DNA from: BOG-931 sp963781725
GTDB taxonomy: Bacteria; Pseudomonadota; Alphaproteobacteria; Rhizobiales; Xanthobacteraceae
NCBI GenBank assembly: GCA_963781725.1
Contig: CAWAGV010000002.1
Span: forward strand, 682,001 to 746,000
Direction of reading: 5' to 3'
DNA length: 64,000 nt
Below the pieces are notes generated by a model. That model made no database searches. It saw nothing but the letters and a program-made list of their open reading frames with translations, and was not told the DNA's origin. Shown one piece after another: positions 23,921 through 33,366 of this stretch (position 1 is the stretch's first letter; every line of letters starts with the position of its first letter). A program made the position numbers and the translations under genes.

Positions 23921-26767
23921 TCACGCTAATGCATGCCGTACGGCAGCCTCCAATTCGGCGAGGCCGGTTTTCAAATCACTTTTGATATGCGCACGCAGCG
24001 CCCGCCGGCCGCGCTCGGCCAGCACATCGAAATCGCCGCGCGCCTGCGCGGCTTTCACCACGCCGAAGCTTGCGCGATGGGCCGGGATCGGCAGGTCCGC
24101 CGCATCGTCCGATGTGATTTGCAGGAACACACCGCTGTCCGGGCCGCCCTTATAGGCCTGTCCGGTCGAGTGCAGGAAGCGAGGACCGAATTCGAGGCAA
24201 GTCGCAATGTGGCAGCGATCGCGCACCGCAAGCCGGAGTTTCTGCAATGGTTCGGCATTGGCGCCGTCGCGTTCGATGTAGGCGAGCGCGGCAAAGTAAT
24301 CGCCGGATTTGATGCGTCCGAGATGGGCTTTGAGCCAGCTTTCAAGCGACGAACCCGCACCGGCCTCGCGCAACGATCGGGCGTTGGTCTCGTCGGTATA
24401 AAGATCGATGGACGGTCCCGAAAAGACCGGCGTTTCGGGCGGCAGCTTGCCGGCTGTCTCGAACGCCGCCGTCAATTCGCGGGTCTTGACCTTGCTGGCT
24501 TCGACGTCGGGCTGATCGAACGGATTGATGCCGATCACCGCGCCGGCGACGGCGGTCGCGACCTCGAACCGGAAAAACTCCTGGCCGATATGATCCGGAG
24601 ATTTCTGGACGAGGCGCACGACCGGATGCCCGGCGGCCTCCAGCGCATGCAGTCCGGCGTCCCGGGCGGCATCGGTCTCACCGTCGAGCGTCAGACCGAT
24701 AAAGAAACGGTCGGCGCCGTAATCGGCGGGCGGCGCCAGCGGCTCGCCGTCGATCGGGATCACGCCCTTGCCGTTCTTGCCGGTCGATTCCGCGACAAGC
24801 TGTTCGGCCCAGGCGCCGAAGCTTTCGAGGCCGCGCGAGGCAACAATCGTGACCTTGTCGCGCCCGTTCCGCGCCGCGAGACCAAGCGCGAGGCCGAGCA
24901 TCACGCCGGGATTTGCCGCGGGCGGCACGTCGGGCCCGCAGGAATGCATCATCATCGCCGCAAGCTTTTCGAGCCGCGCGATATCGATGCCGGCGATGGC
25001 GGCCGGCACCAGGCCGAACGGCGACAGCACAGAGTAGCGGCCGCCGATACTGGGCACGCCAAAGAACGTCTTGCGGAAGCTTTGCTCTTTCGCAGTCTTT
25101 TCCAGCGACGAGCCCGGATCGGTGATGGCGATGAAATGTCTTCCGGCTTTGTCCGCTCCGACAGTGTCACTGACACGCTGATAGAAATAATCCTTGAAGG
25201 CATTGGGTTCGGTCGTCGAACCCGACTTGCTCGATACAATGAACAGCGTGCTGGCCAGATCGATGGTGGATTCGAGTGACTTGACCTGGGCCGGCACCGT
25301 CGAATTGAGAATCTGCAAGCGCGGGAAATCGGCTTTGCGGCCGTAAACCGATGCCAGGACTTCCGGACCAAGGCTGGAGCCGCCCATGCCGAGCAGCACC
25401 GCGTCGCGAAATCCGTCCCGCCGAATCTCGTCGGCAAAAGTTTGATAGTCTTTGATCTGATCGGCGTCCGGCGTCTCCAGCCAGCCGAGCCAACGATCTT
25501 CGTCGGCGCCGGTCCACAACGACTTGTCGCATCGCCAAAGCTTGCGGATGTTGCCGTGCGAGCGCCACTCGTCAGCGGCGGCATCTACAGCCTTCGCCAG
25601 CGGATCGCCAAGCGCGAGAGACTGCGTGTCGAGCTGATCGTCGAGAATTTTGCCGCGCTTCTGCGCGACGACGCCGAACAGCTTGTCGGCGGCGTCGGCG
25701 AACAGCTTGACGCCCTCCTCGACAAGCTTGTCGGTCACCGCATCGAGCGATATGCCGGCGCGTCCCAGATCGCCGAGCACGCGCTGTGCGTCGGCAACAT
25801 TCTGCTCGAGCGTATCGCGAAGCGTGCCATGGTCGCGAAATGCGTCCATGGTCGCGGATGGCATGGTGTTGACGGTGTCGGCGCCGATCAGTTCGTCGAC
25901 ATAGAGAACGTCGCTGTACGCCTTGTTCTTGGTGCCGGTCGAGGCCCACAACAGCCGCTGCGTCCGCGCCCCCCTCGATGCGAGCGATTTCCAGCGCTCG
26001 CCGGCGAACAGGCGCTTGTAACGCTGATAGGCAAGCTTGGCGTTGGCAACTGCGACTTTGCCCTTGAGCGCAGTCAGCCGCGCCTTCTCGTCGGGATCGT
26101 TGGCCTTGGCGATTTTTTCGTCGAGCAGCTTGTCCACCGCGGTGTCGATGCGGCTGACAAAGAAGCTCGCCACGCTCGCGATCGTCGATACGTCGCCGTT
26201 CTTCGCCGCCAGCACTTCAAGTCCGGACAAGTAAGCCTCGACAACCTGCTCGTAGACCGCTTGCGCGAACAAGAGCGTGATATTGACGTTGATGCCGCCG
26301 GCAATCAGGTCGCGGATCGCGGGCAAGCCTTCCTGCGTCGCCGGCACCTTGATCATCAGGTTCTTGCGATCGATCTCGTGCCAGAGCCGCTTCGCCTCTT
26401 CGATGGTGGCTTCGGTGTCCTTCGCCAGATAAGGCGACACTTCGATGCTGACGTAACCGTCGGCGCCATGCGTCGCGTCGTAAACCGGGCGCAACACGTC
26501 CGTCGCGTGTTTGATGTCCTCGATCGCCAGTTGCTCGAAAATCTCGCCGACGCCGCGATCCTGGGCTTTCAACATCCGCTCGATGGCGTCGTCGTATTCA
26601 TCGGACCGGCCGATCGCCTGCTCGAAGATCGAAGGGTTCGAGGTGACCCCGCGCAAGCCGTCATCGTCGACGAGCTTCTTCAGCCCATCCTTGGCAATGA
26701 AGCCGCGGGACAGGAAATCGAGCCAAACGGCCTGACCGTGATCCGGAAGCGATTTCAAGCAATTCAT
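23921..26767 (-). CDS. Bifunctional transaldolase / glucose-6-phosphate isomerase
   Basis: A 948-residue fusion. Residues about 1-370 are transaldolase (SRGFIAKDGLKKLVDDDGLR, GVTSNPSIFEQAIG, NLMIKVPATQEGLPAI with the Schiff-base Lys, GINVNITLLFA, LLWASTGTKNKAY). Residues about 400-948 are phosphoglucose isomerase (LLGMGGSSLGPEVLASVYG, FIVSSKSGSTTEPNAF, RYSVLSPFGLVPA). It links non-oxidative pentose phosphate chemistry to hexose phosphates. ATG 26767 is chosen. The first residues MNCLKSLPDHGQAVWLDFLS match the family start. It heads the leftward operon tal-pgi, gnd, zwf, pgl, gntK. Such fusions are known in several alphaproteobacteria. Confidence 0.93.
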   Translation of the reverse strand: MNCLKSLPDHGQAVWLDFLSRGFIAKDGLKKLVDDDGLRGVTSNPSIFEQAIGRSDEYDDAIERMLKAQDRGVGEIFEQLAIEDIKHATDVLRPVYDATHGADGYVSIEVSPYLAKDTEATIEEAKRLWHEIDRKNLMIKVPATQEGLPAIRDLIAGGINVNITLLFAQAVYEQVVEAYLSGLEVLAAKNGDVSTIASVASFFVSRIDTAVDKLLDEKIAKANDPDEKARLTALKGKVAVANAKLAYQRYKRLFAGERWKSLASRGARTQRLLWASTGTKNKAYSDVLYVDELIGADTVNTMPSATMDAFRDHGTLRDTLEQNVADAQRVLGDLGRAGISLDAVTDKLVEEGVKLFADAADKLFGVVAQKRGKILDDQLDTQSLALGDPLAKAVDAAADEWRSHGNIRKLWRCDKSLWTGADEDRWLGWLETPDADQIKDYQTFADEIRRDGFRDAVLLGMGGSSLGPEVLASVYGRKADFPRLQILNSTVPAQVKSLESTIDLASTLFIVSSKSGSTTEPNAFKDYFYQRVSDTVGADKAGRHFIAITDPGSSLEKTAKEQSFRKTFFGVPSIGGRYSVLSPFGLVPAAIAGIDIARLEKLAAMMMHSCGPDVPPAANPGVMLGLALGLAARNGRDKVTIVASRGLESFGAWAEQLVAESTGKNGKGVIPIDGEPLAPPADYGADRFFIGLTLDGETDAARDAGLHALEAAGHPVVRLVQKSPDHIGQEFFRFEVATAVAGAVIGINPFDQPDVEASKVKTRELTAAFETAGKLPPETPVFSGPSIDLYTDETNARSLREAGAGSSLESWLKAHLGRIKSGDYFAALAYIERDGANAEPLQKLRLAVRDRCHIATCLEFGPRFLHSTGQAYKGGPDSGVFLQITSDDAADLPIPAHRASFGVVKAAQARGDFDVLAERGRRALRAHIKSDLKTGLAELEAAVRHALA

Positions 26768-26913
26768 TGTCGAATACCTTGCAACCGGCGACTCGCCAGG
26801 CTGCGACAAGCTTACCCGCTAAAAAGGCCGGTTTCTGTGACCATTAGCGCGGCTGTGCGAAATGCCCGGGGGTAAAACGGCGAAAAGGCCAAGCCGTTCC
26901 CGCAACAGAGGTA

Positions 26914-29289
26914 TCAGGCTGGCTTGGTGCGCGCTTTGGCCGCCTGGATTGCCTGCCAGACCTTGTGAGGCGTGACCGGCATCGTCATCTCGGTCACCCC
27001 AAACTCGCTTAATGCGTCAAGGATTGCACTCATCATGACCGCGGGCGCGGCCGTGGTGCCCCCCTCGCCGCCAGCCTTGATGCCGAGCGGATTGGTCGGC
27101 GACAGCACTTCGGCGATTTCGGTCCGGAATTCCGGAAAATAGTCCGCCCGCGGCATGCCGTAATCCATGAACGAGCCGGTCAGCGGCTGGCCGGAATCCG
27201 GCTCGTTATAGAACTGCTCCCACATGGCCTGGCCGACGCCCTGGGCGATCGCGCCGTGCGTCTGGCCATCGACAATCAGCGGGTTGATGCAACGGCCGAC
27301 ATCGTCGATGCAGGCATAGCGGGTGATGTCGATTGCGCCAGTGTTGGGATCGATTTCAACCTCACAGATCGCCGTGCCATTCGGAAACACCGGATCGTGC
27401 ATTTCGTTGTCGGTGACGATCGCCACGCCATCCTTCAGGGCTCCGGGCAGCTCATGCTTTGCGGCTTCGCTGGCGAGCTCGAGGAAATCGAAGTTGAGGT
27501 TGGTGTCGCGCGCGCTGAAGCGGCCGTCTTCAAATACCACGGTCTCGGGCGTCACCCCCATGACGATCGCAGCGATCTGCTTGCTTTTGGCTATGAGATC
27601 CGCGGCGGCCTTGGAGAACACCGTCGCGGCGTGACGCATCGAGCGGCCGGAATGCGAACCGCCGCCGACCTTCACCACGGCGGTATCGCCGTAAATGATT
27701 TTGACCGTTTCGTCGGGGACATGGAGCAGATCGGCAACCACCTGGGCGAAGCTGGTCTCGTGACCCTGCCCGTTCGACTGCGTGCCGATCACGGCATCGA
27801 CAATGCCATCCGGCCGCACCTTGATCTGGGCCTGTTCCTTCGGCGCACCGATGGAAGACTCGACATAGTTGGCAAGCCCGAGCCCCAGCAGTTTGCCGCG
27901 GCGCCTGGCTTCGCGCCGCCGTGCCGGGAAACCTTTCCAGTCGGCGATCTCCATCGCCCAGTCCATATTTTCTTCGTAGTGGCCGCTGTCGTAGAGCATG
28001 CCAACGGAGTTGCGGTACGGAAACGACTTCGGCGAGACGAGGTTCTTGCGGCGGATCGCTATACGATCGACGCCGAGTTGCCTTGCCGCCTCGTCAATCA
28101 GTTGCTCGACGGCGAACGTCACTTCGGGACGGCCCGAGCTGCGATAGGCATTGGTCGGCATGGTGTTGGTGAAAACACCGATCGAACGCAGCGAGGTTGC
28201 CGGAATGCGGTATGATCCGGGAATAAGGCCCGAACCCTTGCTCAGCGGCGACAGCGATACACACCGGCAACCGACATTGCTGATGTTGGTGGCGCGCATG
28301 CCGATGAAGCGATGCTTTTCGTCGAGGGCCAGTTCAACCGACGTCACCAGGTCGCGGCCCTGATAATCGCTGAGGAAAGCCTCCGATCGCGTCGCAGTGA
28401 ATTTCACCGGCCGCCCCAGTCGCTTCGCGGCCCACAGCACCAGACCGAATTCGACATAGGTGCGATTGCGGGTGCCGAAATTGCCGCCGACATCGGCGGA
28501 GATCACACGCAATCTCTCCGGCGGCACACCGACAACCTTGATCAGTTCGTTCTGCTGCCGGACCGCCCCGCCAGAACCGGCGTAAAGGATGTAGCTGTCG
28601 GTGTCCGGATAGTATTGTGCGACCGCAGACCGCGGCTCCATCGGCACGCCGGTGACGCGGCCGATGACGAATTTCTTCTTGATGACGTGCGCCGCATTGG
28701 CAAACGCGCGATCCGTCGCCGCCTTGTCGCCGAAAAAAGTCTCGACGAGCATGTTGTCGGACACTTCGTCCCATATCGTCGGCGCGCCCGGTTGCAGAGC
28801 GTCTTCCGAATGCAGCACGAACGGCAGCACGTCGTACTGCACATCGACGGCTTCGGCGGCATCCATCGCCTGGATTTTGGTCTCGGCGACCACCATGACG
28901 ACGGCTTCTCCGACATGGCGGACTTTGTCCGCCGGCAGCAGCATATGAGGGCCGGAAAAAACCTTCCCGCCGCCGGGCGCGGTCAGCTTCTGGTCATATT
29001 TGGTCTTTGGCACCGGATCGTGCGGAATCGGGCCGATGTTGTCGGCAAGGCAATCGGCGCCGGTGAGCACCCCGACCACGCCCGGCATCGCTTTCGCGCG
29101 CTCTGTATCGATGGAAACAATACGGGCATGCGGATGCGGTGAGCGCACCACCACCGCATAGGATTGACCATCCAGGTTGAAGTCGTCGGTGAAGCGGCCT
29201 TTGCCCGTGATCAGCCGCCCGTCTTCCTTGCGCGGTATGGGCTTGCCGATGAATCGGTAGCCAGATTCGGGTCTTGTTTTATCGTCCAT
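26914..29289 (-). CDS. Xanthine dehydrogenase-family molybdopterin-binding (CoxL-like) subunit
   Basis: A 791-residue large subunit. The N-terminal hammerhead domain (GKGRFTDDFNLDGQSYAVVV) is followed by MoCo-binding regions DVGGNFGTRNRTYVEFGLVL, NAYRSSGRPEVTFAVEQLID, IGTQSNGQGHETSFAQVVAD and the catalytic-Glu block GIKAGGEGGTTAAPAV. The active-site loop reads AYRSSGR, not the AYRCSFR of true form I CO dehydrogenase, so CO oxidation is unlikely and a hydroxylase for an aromatic, aldehyde or heterocyclic compound is more plausible. No FAD (CoxM) or 2Fe-2S (CoxS) subunit is adjacent, which is unusual. It lies 23 bases after a CocE-type hydrolase gene and probably shares its transcript. Confidence 0.9.
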   Translation of the reverse strand: MDDKTRPESGYRFIGKPIPRKEDGRLITGKGRFTDDFNLDGQSYAVVVRSPHPHARIVSIDTERAKAMPGVVGVLTGADCLADNIGPIPHDPVPKTKYDQKLTAPGGGKVFSGPHMLLPADKVRHVGEAVVMVVAETKIQAMDAAEAVDVQYDVLPFVLHSEDALQPGAPTIWDEVSDNMLVETFFGDKAATDRAFANAAHVIKKKFVIGRVTGVPMEPRSAVAQYYPDTDSYILYAGSGGAVRQQNELIKVVGVPPERLRVISADVGGNFGTRNRTYVEFGLVLWAAKRLGRPVKFTATRSEAFLSDYQGRDLVTSVELALDEKHRFIGMRATNISNVGCRCVSLSPLSKGSGLIPGSYRIPATSLRSIGVFTNTMPTNAYRSSGRPEVTFAVEQLIDEAARQLGVDRIAIRRKNLVSPKSFPYRNSVGMLYDSGHYEENMDWAMEIADWKGFPARRREARRRGKLLGLGLANYVESSIGAPKEQAQIKVRPDGIVDAVIGTQSNGQGHETSFAQVVADLLHVPDETVKIIYGDTAVVKVGGGSHSGRSMRHAATVFSKAAADLIAKSKQIAAIVMGVTPETVVFEDGRFSARDTNLNFDFLELASEAAKHELPGALKDGVAIVTDNEMHDPVFPNGTAICEVEIDPNTGAIDITRYACIDDVGRCINPLIVDGQTHGAIAQGVGQAMWEQFYNEPDSGQPLTGSFMDYGMPRADYFPEFRTEIAEVLSPTNPLGIKAGGEGGTTAAPAVMMSAILDALSEFGVTEMTMPVTPHKVWQAIQAAKARTKPA

Positions 29290-29312
29290 CGAGCCTCCGC
29301 GACGGGGGTTAC

Positions 29313-31055
29313 TTACACCTGCGGAATTATCGGCAACAAGAGGTAAGGCTGCTTGCCGGGGGCGAAATGCAGCGTGTTACGCCTTGCAAACACGGCATCG
29401 GGCCGGTCGTCATGATCGATATGCAAAAACGGGCCGACGCCTTTCATTGGATAGGGCGCGTCCGGCAGGGCGAGATCGGTGCCGTCGACCTCGTAATCGC
29501 GGCCGCGGACATTGAGCGCAAGCTGGTAACCGGGTGGCACGACGATCGAGGTCGGCCAGATTTCGACATCCAGTTCGACCGGCTCGCCCGGCTGCAGCGG
29601 CCACTCTTCATCGTGGGTGTGCCACGGGCGGTAGGGTACCGACTTTGCCGGATCGAGCTTGCGCTGCGAGGCGCGCAGCCAGCCGAGCCCGACCGGAACG
29701 CGCGCGTCGTTCGAACCGATGAAGGTGACCTCCTTGCCGTGCGGGTCATACAGCCGGAGCGCCAGGAACAGGTCGGCGTCCGTTGTTTCCGACGACAGCC
29801 AAAGCTTGGCGGCAACCGGGCCGGTGATTTCAAAACTTTCGTTGCGCACCGGCGTGAGAAACGTGAGGCCGCTGCCGGTCGCGTCATAACCCAGCGTTGT
29901 GTCCGTACCGGATGCGTCCGGCGTCAGCGCCATCGCTTCCGGCTGCAAATAATATTTCGTCCACCGGGTACGCTTGAGCGGCCATTCGTTCTCGGCGCGC
30001 AGCACAAAGGTCTCGTGCGGGTGCCTGACGTTCAACGACACCGGCGGCTGCTTGTCCCAGCCGGTGGTCTCGCCTTTGAGGAAATGGCCGAAGAAACGCC
30101 GTTGCAGCGCATCGCCGTAATTGCTGTAGAAATGCGTGAAGTGCGTGTCGCCATGCACCTCAAGCCATTTCTGCTTCGAGCCGGCGCGCAGATAGCCTTC
30201 GAAATTGCCGCGGGTGTGCAGCCCCATGCCGCCCCAATTGCCTGCCGAGAGCAGCGGCGCCTCGATCGCGGCAAAATCGGCCACGCGCGATGCATGATAA
30301 TCGTCGAGCAACTTCCGCCGCTTGGCTTCGCCGGGCGAGTCATGCTGCAACTTTTTCAGCTCGGACTCGGGCAAGGTGTCCGGACCGGCCACCCACTCGC
30401 CGGTGACGACGCTCTTCGCGCCGCGGCTGCCGACGCCGTGCTGGACGTTGGCGACCTGGCGCGGATACCAGCTGGCGTAGAAATCGCTGAGGATGCCGCC
30501 GTGGCGGCAGAGCTCGCGGTAATAGTCCGACGAACCTTCCCAGATGCACAGCGCGGCGAGATGCGGCGGCTTGAGCGCACCGACGGTCCACTGGTTCATC
30601 GCGTAGTAGGAGATGCCGTTGATGCCGACCTTGCCGTTGCTCCACGGCTGGGTGCCGGCCCATTCGATGCAGTGGTAGAGATCCAGCGTTTCGCGCGGCG
30701 ACCAGACGTCGATCACGCCCGGCGAACGCCCGGCGCCGCGCGAGTCGACGCGCACGCACACGTAACCATCGGGCACCCATTTCTCCGGATCGACCAGTTC
30801 CCAATTCTGGTACTTGTTGCTGGAGCCTTCGAGCACCTCCGGCGCCGCTTCGGTCAAGCGCGCCCAATTGCCCTTGTACCCTTCCTGAAACGCCAGCCCC
30901 TTGGCGTAGGGGCCGTAACTGAGAATTACGGGAAACTTGCCGTCCCCGGCGGGGCGAAAAATATCGGCGCGCAATACCACACCGTCGTCCATCTCGACCG
31001 GCGCGTCCCAGTCGATTTGCATCCCGTCACGGATTTCCGATTTCATGGCGTTCAT
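29313..31055 (-). CDS. CocE/NonD-family X-Pro-type serine hydrolase
   Basis: A 580-residue hydrolase of the CocE group. The alpha/beta-hydrolase core has FPVILSYGPYAKG (oxyanion region), YVCVRVDSRGAGRSPGVID, and the nucleophile elbow KVGINGISYYAMNQW. The C-terminal jelly-roll domain includes GPVAAKLWLSSETTDADLFL and PGYQLALNVRGRD. Family members cleave esters, amides or X-Pro peptides. The true substrate is unknown. The gene is first of a two-gene leftward unit with the CoxL-like protein, suggesting hydrolysis followed by hydroxylation of the same compound. Confidence 0.88.
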   Translation of the reverse strand: MNAMKSEIRDGMQIDWDAPVEMDDGVVLRADIFRPAGDGKFPVILSYGPYAKGLAFQEGYKGNWARLTEAAPEVLEGSSNKYQNWELVDPEKWVPDGYVCVRVDSRGAGRSPGVIDVWSPRETLDLYHCIEWAGTQPWSNGKVGINGISYYAMNQWTVGALKPPHLAALCIWEGSSDYYRELCRHGGILSDFYASWYPRQVANVQHGVGSRGAKSVVTGEWVAGPDTLPESELKKLQHDSPGEAKRRKLLDDYHASRVADFAAIEAPLLSAGNWGGMGLHTRGNFEGYLRAGSKQKWLEVHGDTHFTHFYSNYGDALQRRFFGHFLKGETTGWDKQPPVSLNVRHPHETFVLRAENEWPLKRTRWTKYYLQPEAMALTPDASGTDTTLGYDATGSGLTFLTPVRNESFEITGPVAAKLWLSSETTDADLFLALRLYDPHGKEVTFIGSNDARVPVGLGWLRASQRKLDPAKSVPYRPWHTHDEEWPLQPGEPVELDVEIWPTSIVVPPGYQLALNVRGRDYEVDGTDLALPDAPYPMKGVGPFLHIDHDDRPDAVFARRNTLHFAPGKQPYLLLPIIPQV

Positions 31056-31141
31056 CCCTTGTTACGCAGATTTTTGCCTTCACATTATTCTTGCCACGAA
31101 TTGTGTTAGGCTCGTCCTCGAAAAGGAATAGAGGATTATAC

Positions 31142-31450
31142 ATGAGCGAGAGCGCGCTTGAGTTCGTCGAGGTGTGGGTCGAGGAAAAAATCGAGGAAAT
31201 GGACGCCGCCCCAGCCGACATTGATGCGCAAGCCAAAACGCTGGCTGCCGAATGTATCAAGGCCGCGCAGGAGGACGGGGTAACTGAGGCCGACATCAAG
31301 GACGCTTTTGACGATCTGGCCGCTTTTATCGCCGGCGAAATCGAGGAGGCCTTTGAAAACCAGCCCGACGAAGGCATGAACCTTGTTGACGAGGATGATG
31401 TACGCGTCATCAACGAAAAGGAAGACGAAGAAGACGACGGCAAGGCGTAA
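31142..31450 (+). CDS. Small acidic DUF768-like protein
   Basis: A 102-residue, strongly acidic protein (MSESALEFVEVWVEEKIEEM, DEDDVRVINEKEDEEDDGKA at the end). The helical core AKTLAAECIKAAQEDGVTEADI resembles the DUF768 proteins common in Rhizobiales, whose function is unknown. GAGGATT precedes the ATG at 31142, and the frame upstream to 31091 is not needed. It is divergent from the CocE gene and convergent with the enolase-family gene (8-base gap). Confidence 0.65.
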   Translation: MSESALEFVEVWVEEKIEEMDAAPADIDAQAKTLAAECIKAAQEDGVTEADIKDAFDDLAAFIAGEIEEAFENQPDEGMNLVDEDDVRVINEKEDEEDDGKA

Positions 31451-31458
31451 CGCGCCCG

Positions 31459-32580
31459 CTACGCGACTTTTCTGGCGGTCAATTCCTGCTGGCAGCGCCG
31501 CACGCGGCGCTCGTCGACCTCGATGCCGAGACCGGGACGATCGAGCACGGCCAGATGGCCACCCTCGACGCGGAGCGGCTCGGTCACGATGTCCTCGGCC
31601 AGGCCGGGGCTGGTGATCGTCAGGCCCCAGGCCAGCGACGGCACGGCCGCCGCGATATGCATCGCCGCGGCCGAAGCGACACTGGTTTCCCCGGTCTTGC
31701 AGGAAATGTTGAGCTTCATGCCAAGCCGGTCGCACAGCGTGCCGGCGGCGAGCACCGCCTGCACGCCGCCGAGCTTGATGGCCTTCAGGCTCACGCCGCG
31801 CGCCGCCTTGCGCGCGTGATGGCGTTCGATGTCGTCCAGCGAATGAATGCCCTCATCGGCGCCGATAACGATGGAGCTTGCGGCGGCCACCTGCGCCATT
31901 CCAGCGAGATCGTGCGCCGACACCGGCTGCTCGAAAAACGCCAGCCCGCAATCGCCGACGGCGCGGACATAGCGAACGCCCTGTTCGGCGTTCCAGCCCT
32001 GGTTGGCGTCCGCCGAGATCAGGCAATCCTTGTCGAGCACGGCGCAAACGTCCCTGGTGCGGGCCGCATCGGCTTCCGGCGTGCCGACGCCGACCTTGAC
32101 CTTGTAAATGGCAAAACCGGCTTTGCGGCGATCCTGCGCATCGCGCAAATCAAAAGCCGGATCGTCGGATCCAATGATGGTCAGCAACGGGATGCGCTCG
32201 CGGCGCTTGCCGCCGAGCATCGCGTGCAACGGTTGTCCGGTGGCGCGGCCGACAAGATCGTGAAGCGCGATCTCGATGGCGGCTTTGGCGCCGGTATTGC
32301 CGTACATCTGGGCGTCCATCGCCGCCGACGCACCGGCGAAATCGTCGGCCGGGCGCCGTAGCAATCCCGGCGTCATGTGAGCGACCGCGGTCATCATGCT
32401 GACGACGGTTTCGCCGGTCATGGTCGGCGCCGCGGCCGCCTCGCCCCAGCCAACGACGCCGCTGTCGGATTCAATGCGCACCAGAATATTGTCGGCGCGC
32501 GTCACCGTTTCGGCGGCCATCTTCACCGCCTTCTTCATCGGCAGGCTGATGGCAATCGGCTCTATGGATTTGATGCGCAC
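31459..32580 (-). CDS. Mandelate racemase / muconate lactonizing enzyme family protein
   Basis: A 373-residue enolase-superfamily enzyme. The capping domain (IKSIEPIAISLPMKKAVKMA) is followed by a barrel with the KxK pair in AIYKVKVGVGTPEAD, metal ligands in LISADANQGW, FFEQPVSAHD and VIGADEGIHS, and a second catalytic Lys in GVSLKAIKLGG. The KxK and opposing Lys place it in the MLE/dipeptide epimerase-like subgroup. The substrate is open (cycloisomerisation, epimerisation or racemisation of an acid). A GTG start at 32580 with GGGGAT upstream gives the usual N-terminus. Confidence 0.88.
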   Translation of the reverse strand: MRIKSIEPIAISLPMKKAVKMAAETVTRADNILVRIESDSGVVGWGEAAAAPTMTGETVVSMMTAVAHMTPGLLRRPADDFAGASAAMDAQMYGNTGAKAAIEIALHDLVGRATGQPLHAMLGGKRRERIPLLTIIGSDDPAFDLRDAQDRRKAGFAIYKVKVGVGTPEADAARTRDVCAVLDKDCLISADANQGWNAEQGVRYVRAVGDCGLAFFEQPVSAHDLAGMAQVAAASSIVIGADEGIHSLDDIERHHARKAARGVSLKAIKLGGVQAVLAAGTLCDRLGMKLNISCKTGETSVASAAAMHIAAAVPSLAWGLTITSPGLAEDIVTEPLRVEGGHLAVLDRPGLGIEVDERRVRRCQQELTARKVA

Positions 32581-32661
32581 GATGATCCCCGGTCGCGACG
32601 AACGATAGTACCGGGGCGGGCCACGCCGCCACAAGCGGGCTCGGTGACGAACGGCCGGGCG

Positions 32662-33366
32662 TTACTCGGCGGCGATGCGATAGGCCTCGCCTGCGTCCTG
32701 CGCGCCCGATGCGGCACTGAACGGTTTCGTGGTCGAGCAAATATAGTAGGAGCTGAACATGCTTTCGCTCATCTCGACCTTGTCGGCGATTTCAGCGAGC
32801 ACTTCCCACGGGTGAATAAGCGGATTGCCGAGCATCGTGCGCTTCATCAGCCAGATGCTGAACGGCAGGATGATCCGGCCGCCCAGCCCCGGAGGCACCT
32901 TGGCGTCCATGATGACGAGACGGCCGCCGGGACGGAGCTGGTTCCAGACATGCCGAAGCACGGTACGGTGGTGCGGCATGACGTTGAAGGACAAGCTGAA
33001 CAATACCGCATCGAGCGGTTCCGGCGCCAAATAAGTCGCGGCGTCGCCTTCGGTCAGTTCGACGTTTTGCCAGCGATGATCGTCGCAGAGCTGTCTCGCC
33101 TTGCCGAGCATGCCGGGCGAAATGTCGACGCCGTAGATGCGGCCCTCGGGGCCGACGGCTTCGCGCAGATGCGGAAAATTCCGGCCGGTGCCGCAGCCGA
33201 TATCGAGCACCGCATCGCCGCGGCTCAGACCGAGCTGGCGCGCGGCGTCTTTGCGGAGATTCCGAGGTACGAAAAACAGCTGATCGAAGAACGGTATGAG
33301 ATGAGCAATACGATTATACCTATTGCTGACCGTGCTGCGGTCGCAATCCACCCACTGATACGTCAC
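32662..33366 (-). CDS. Class I SAM-dependent methyltransferase
   Basis: A 234-residue Rossmann methyltransferase: DAVLDIGCGTGRNFPHL (SAM motif I), IYGVDISPGMLGKARQL (acidic residue of motif II), GDAATYLAPEPLDAVLFSLS and LRPGGRLVIMDAKVP. The N-terminus (SNRYNRIAHLIPFFDQLFFV) resembles UbiE-type and phospholipid N-methyltransferases, so a lipid or small-molecule substrate is plausible. It precedes the enolase-family gene by 81 bases on the same strand. Confidence 0.85.
   Translation of the reverse strand: MTYQWVDCDRSTVSNRYNRIAHLIPFFDQLFFVPRNLRKDAARQLGLSRGDAVLDIGCGTGRNFPHLREAVGPEGRIYGVDISPGMLGKARQLCDDHRWQNVELTEGDAATYLAPEPLDAVLFSLSFNVMPHHRTVLRHVWNQLRPGGRLVIMDAKVPPGLGGRIILPFSIWLMKRTMLGNPLIHPWEVLAEIADKVEMSESMFSSYYICSTTKPFSAASGAQDAGEAYRIAAE

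Noticed and set aside
26914..29289. Form I carbon monoxide dehydrogenase large subunit
   Set aside because: The active-site loop is AYRSSGR rather than AYRCSFR and coxM/coxS are absent nearby, so only a general molybdopterin hydroxylase call is justified.
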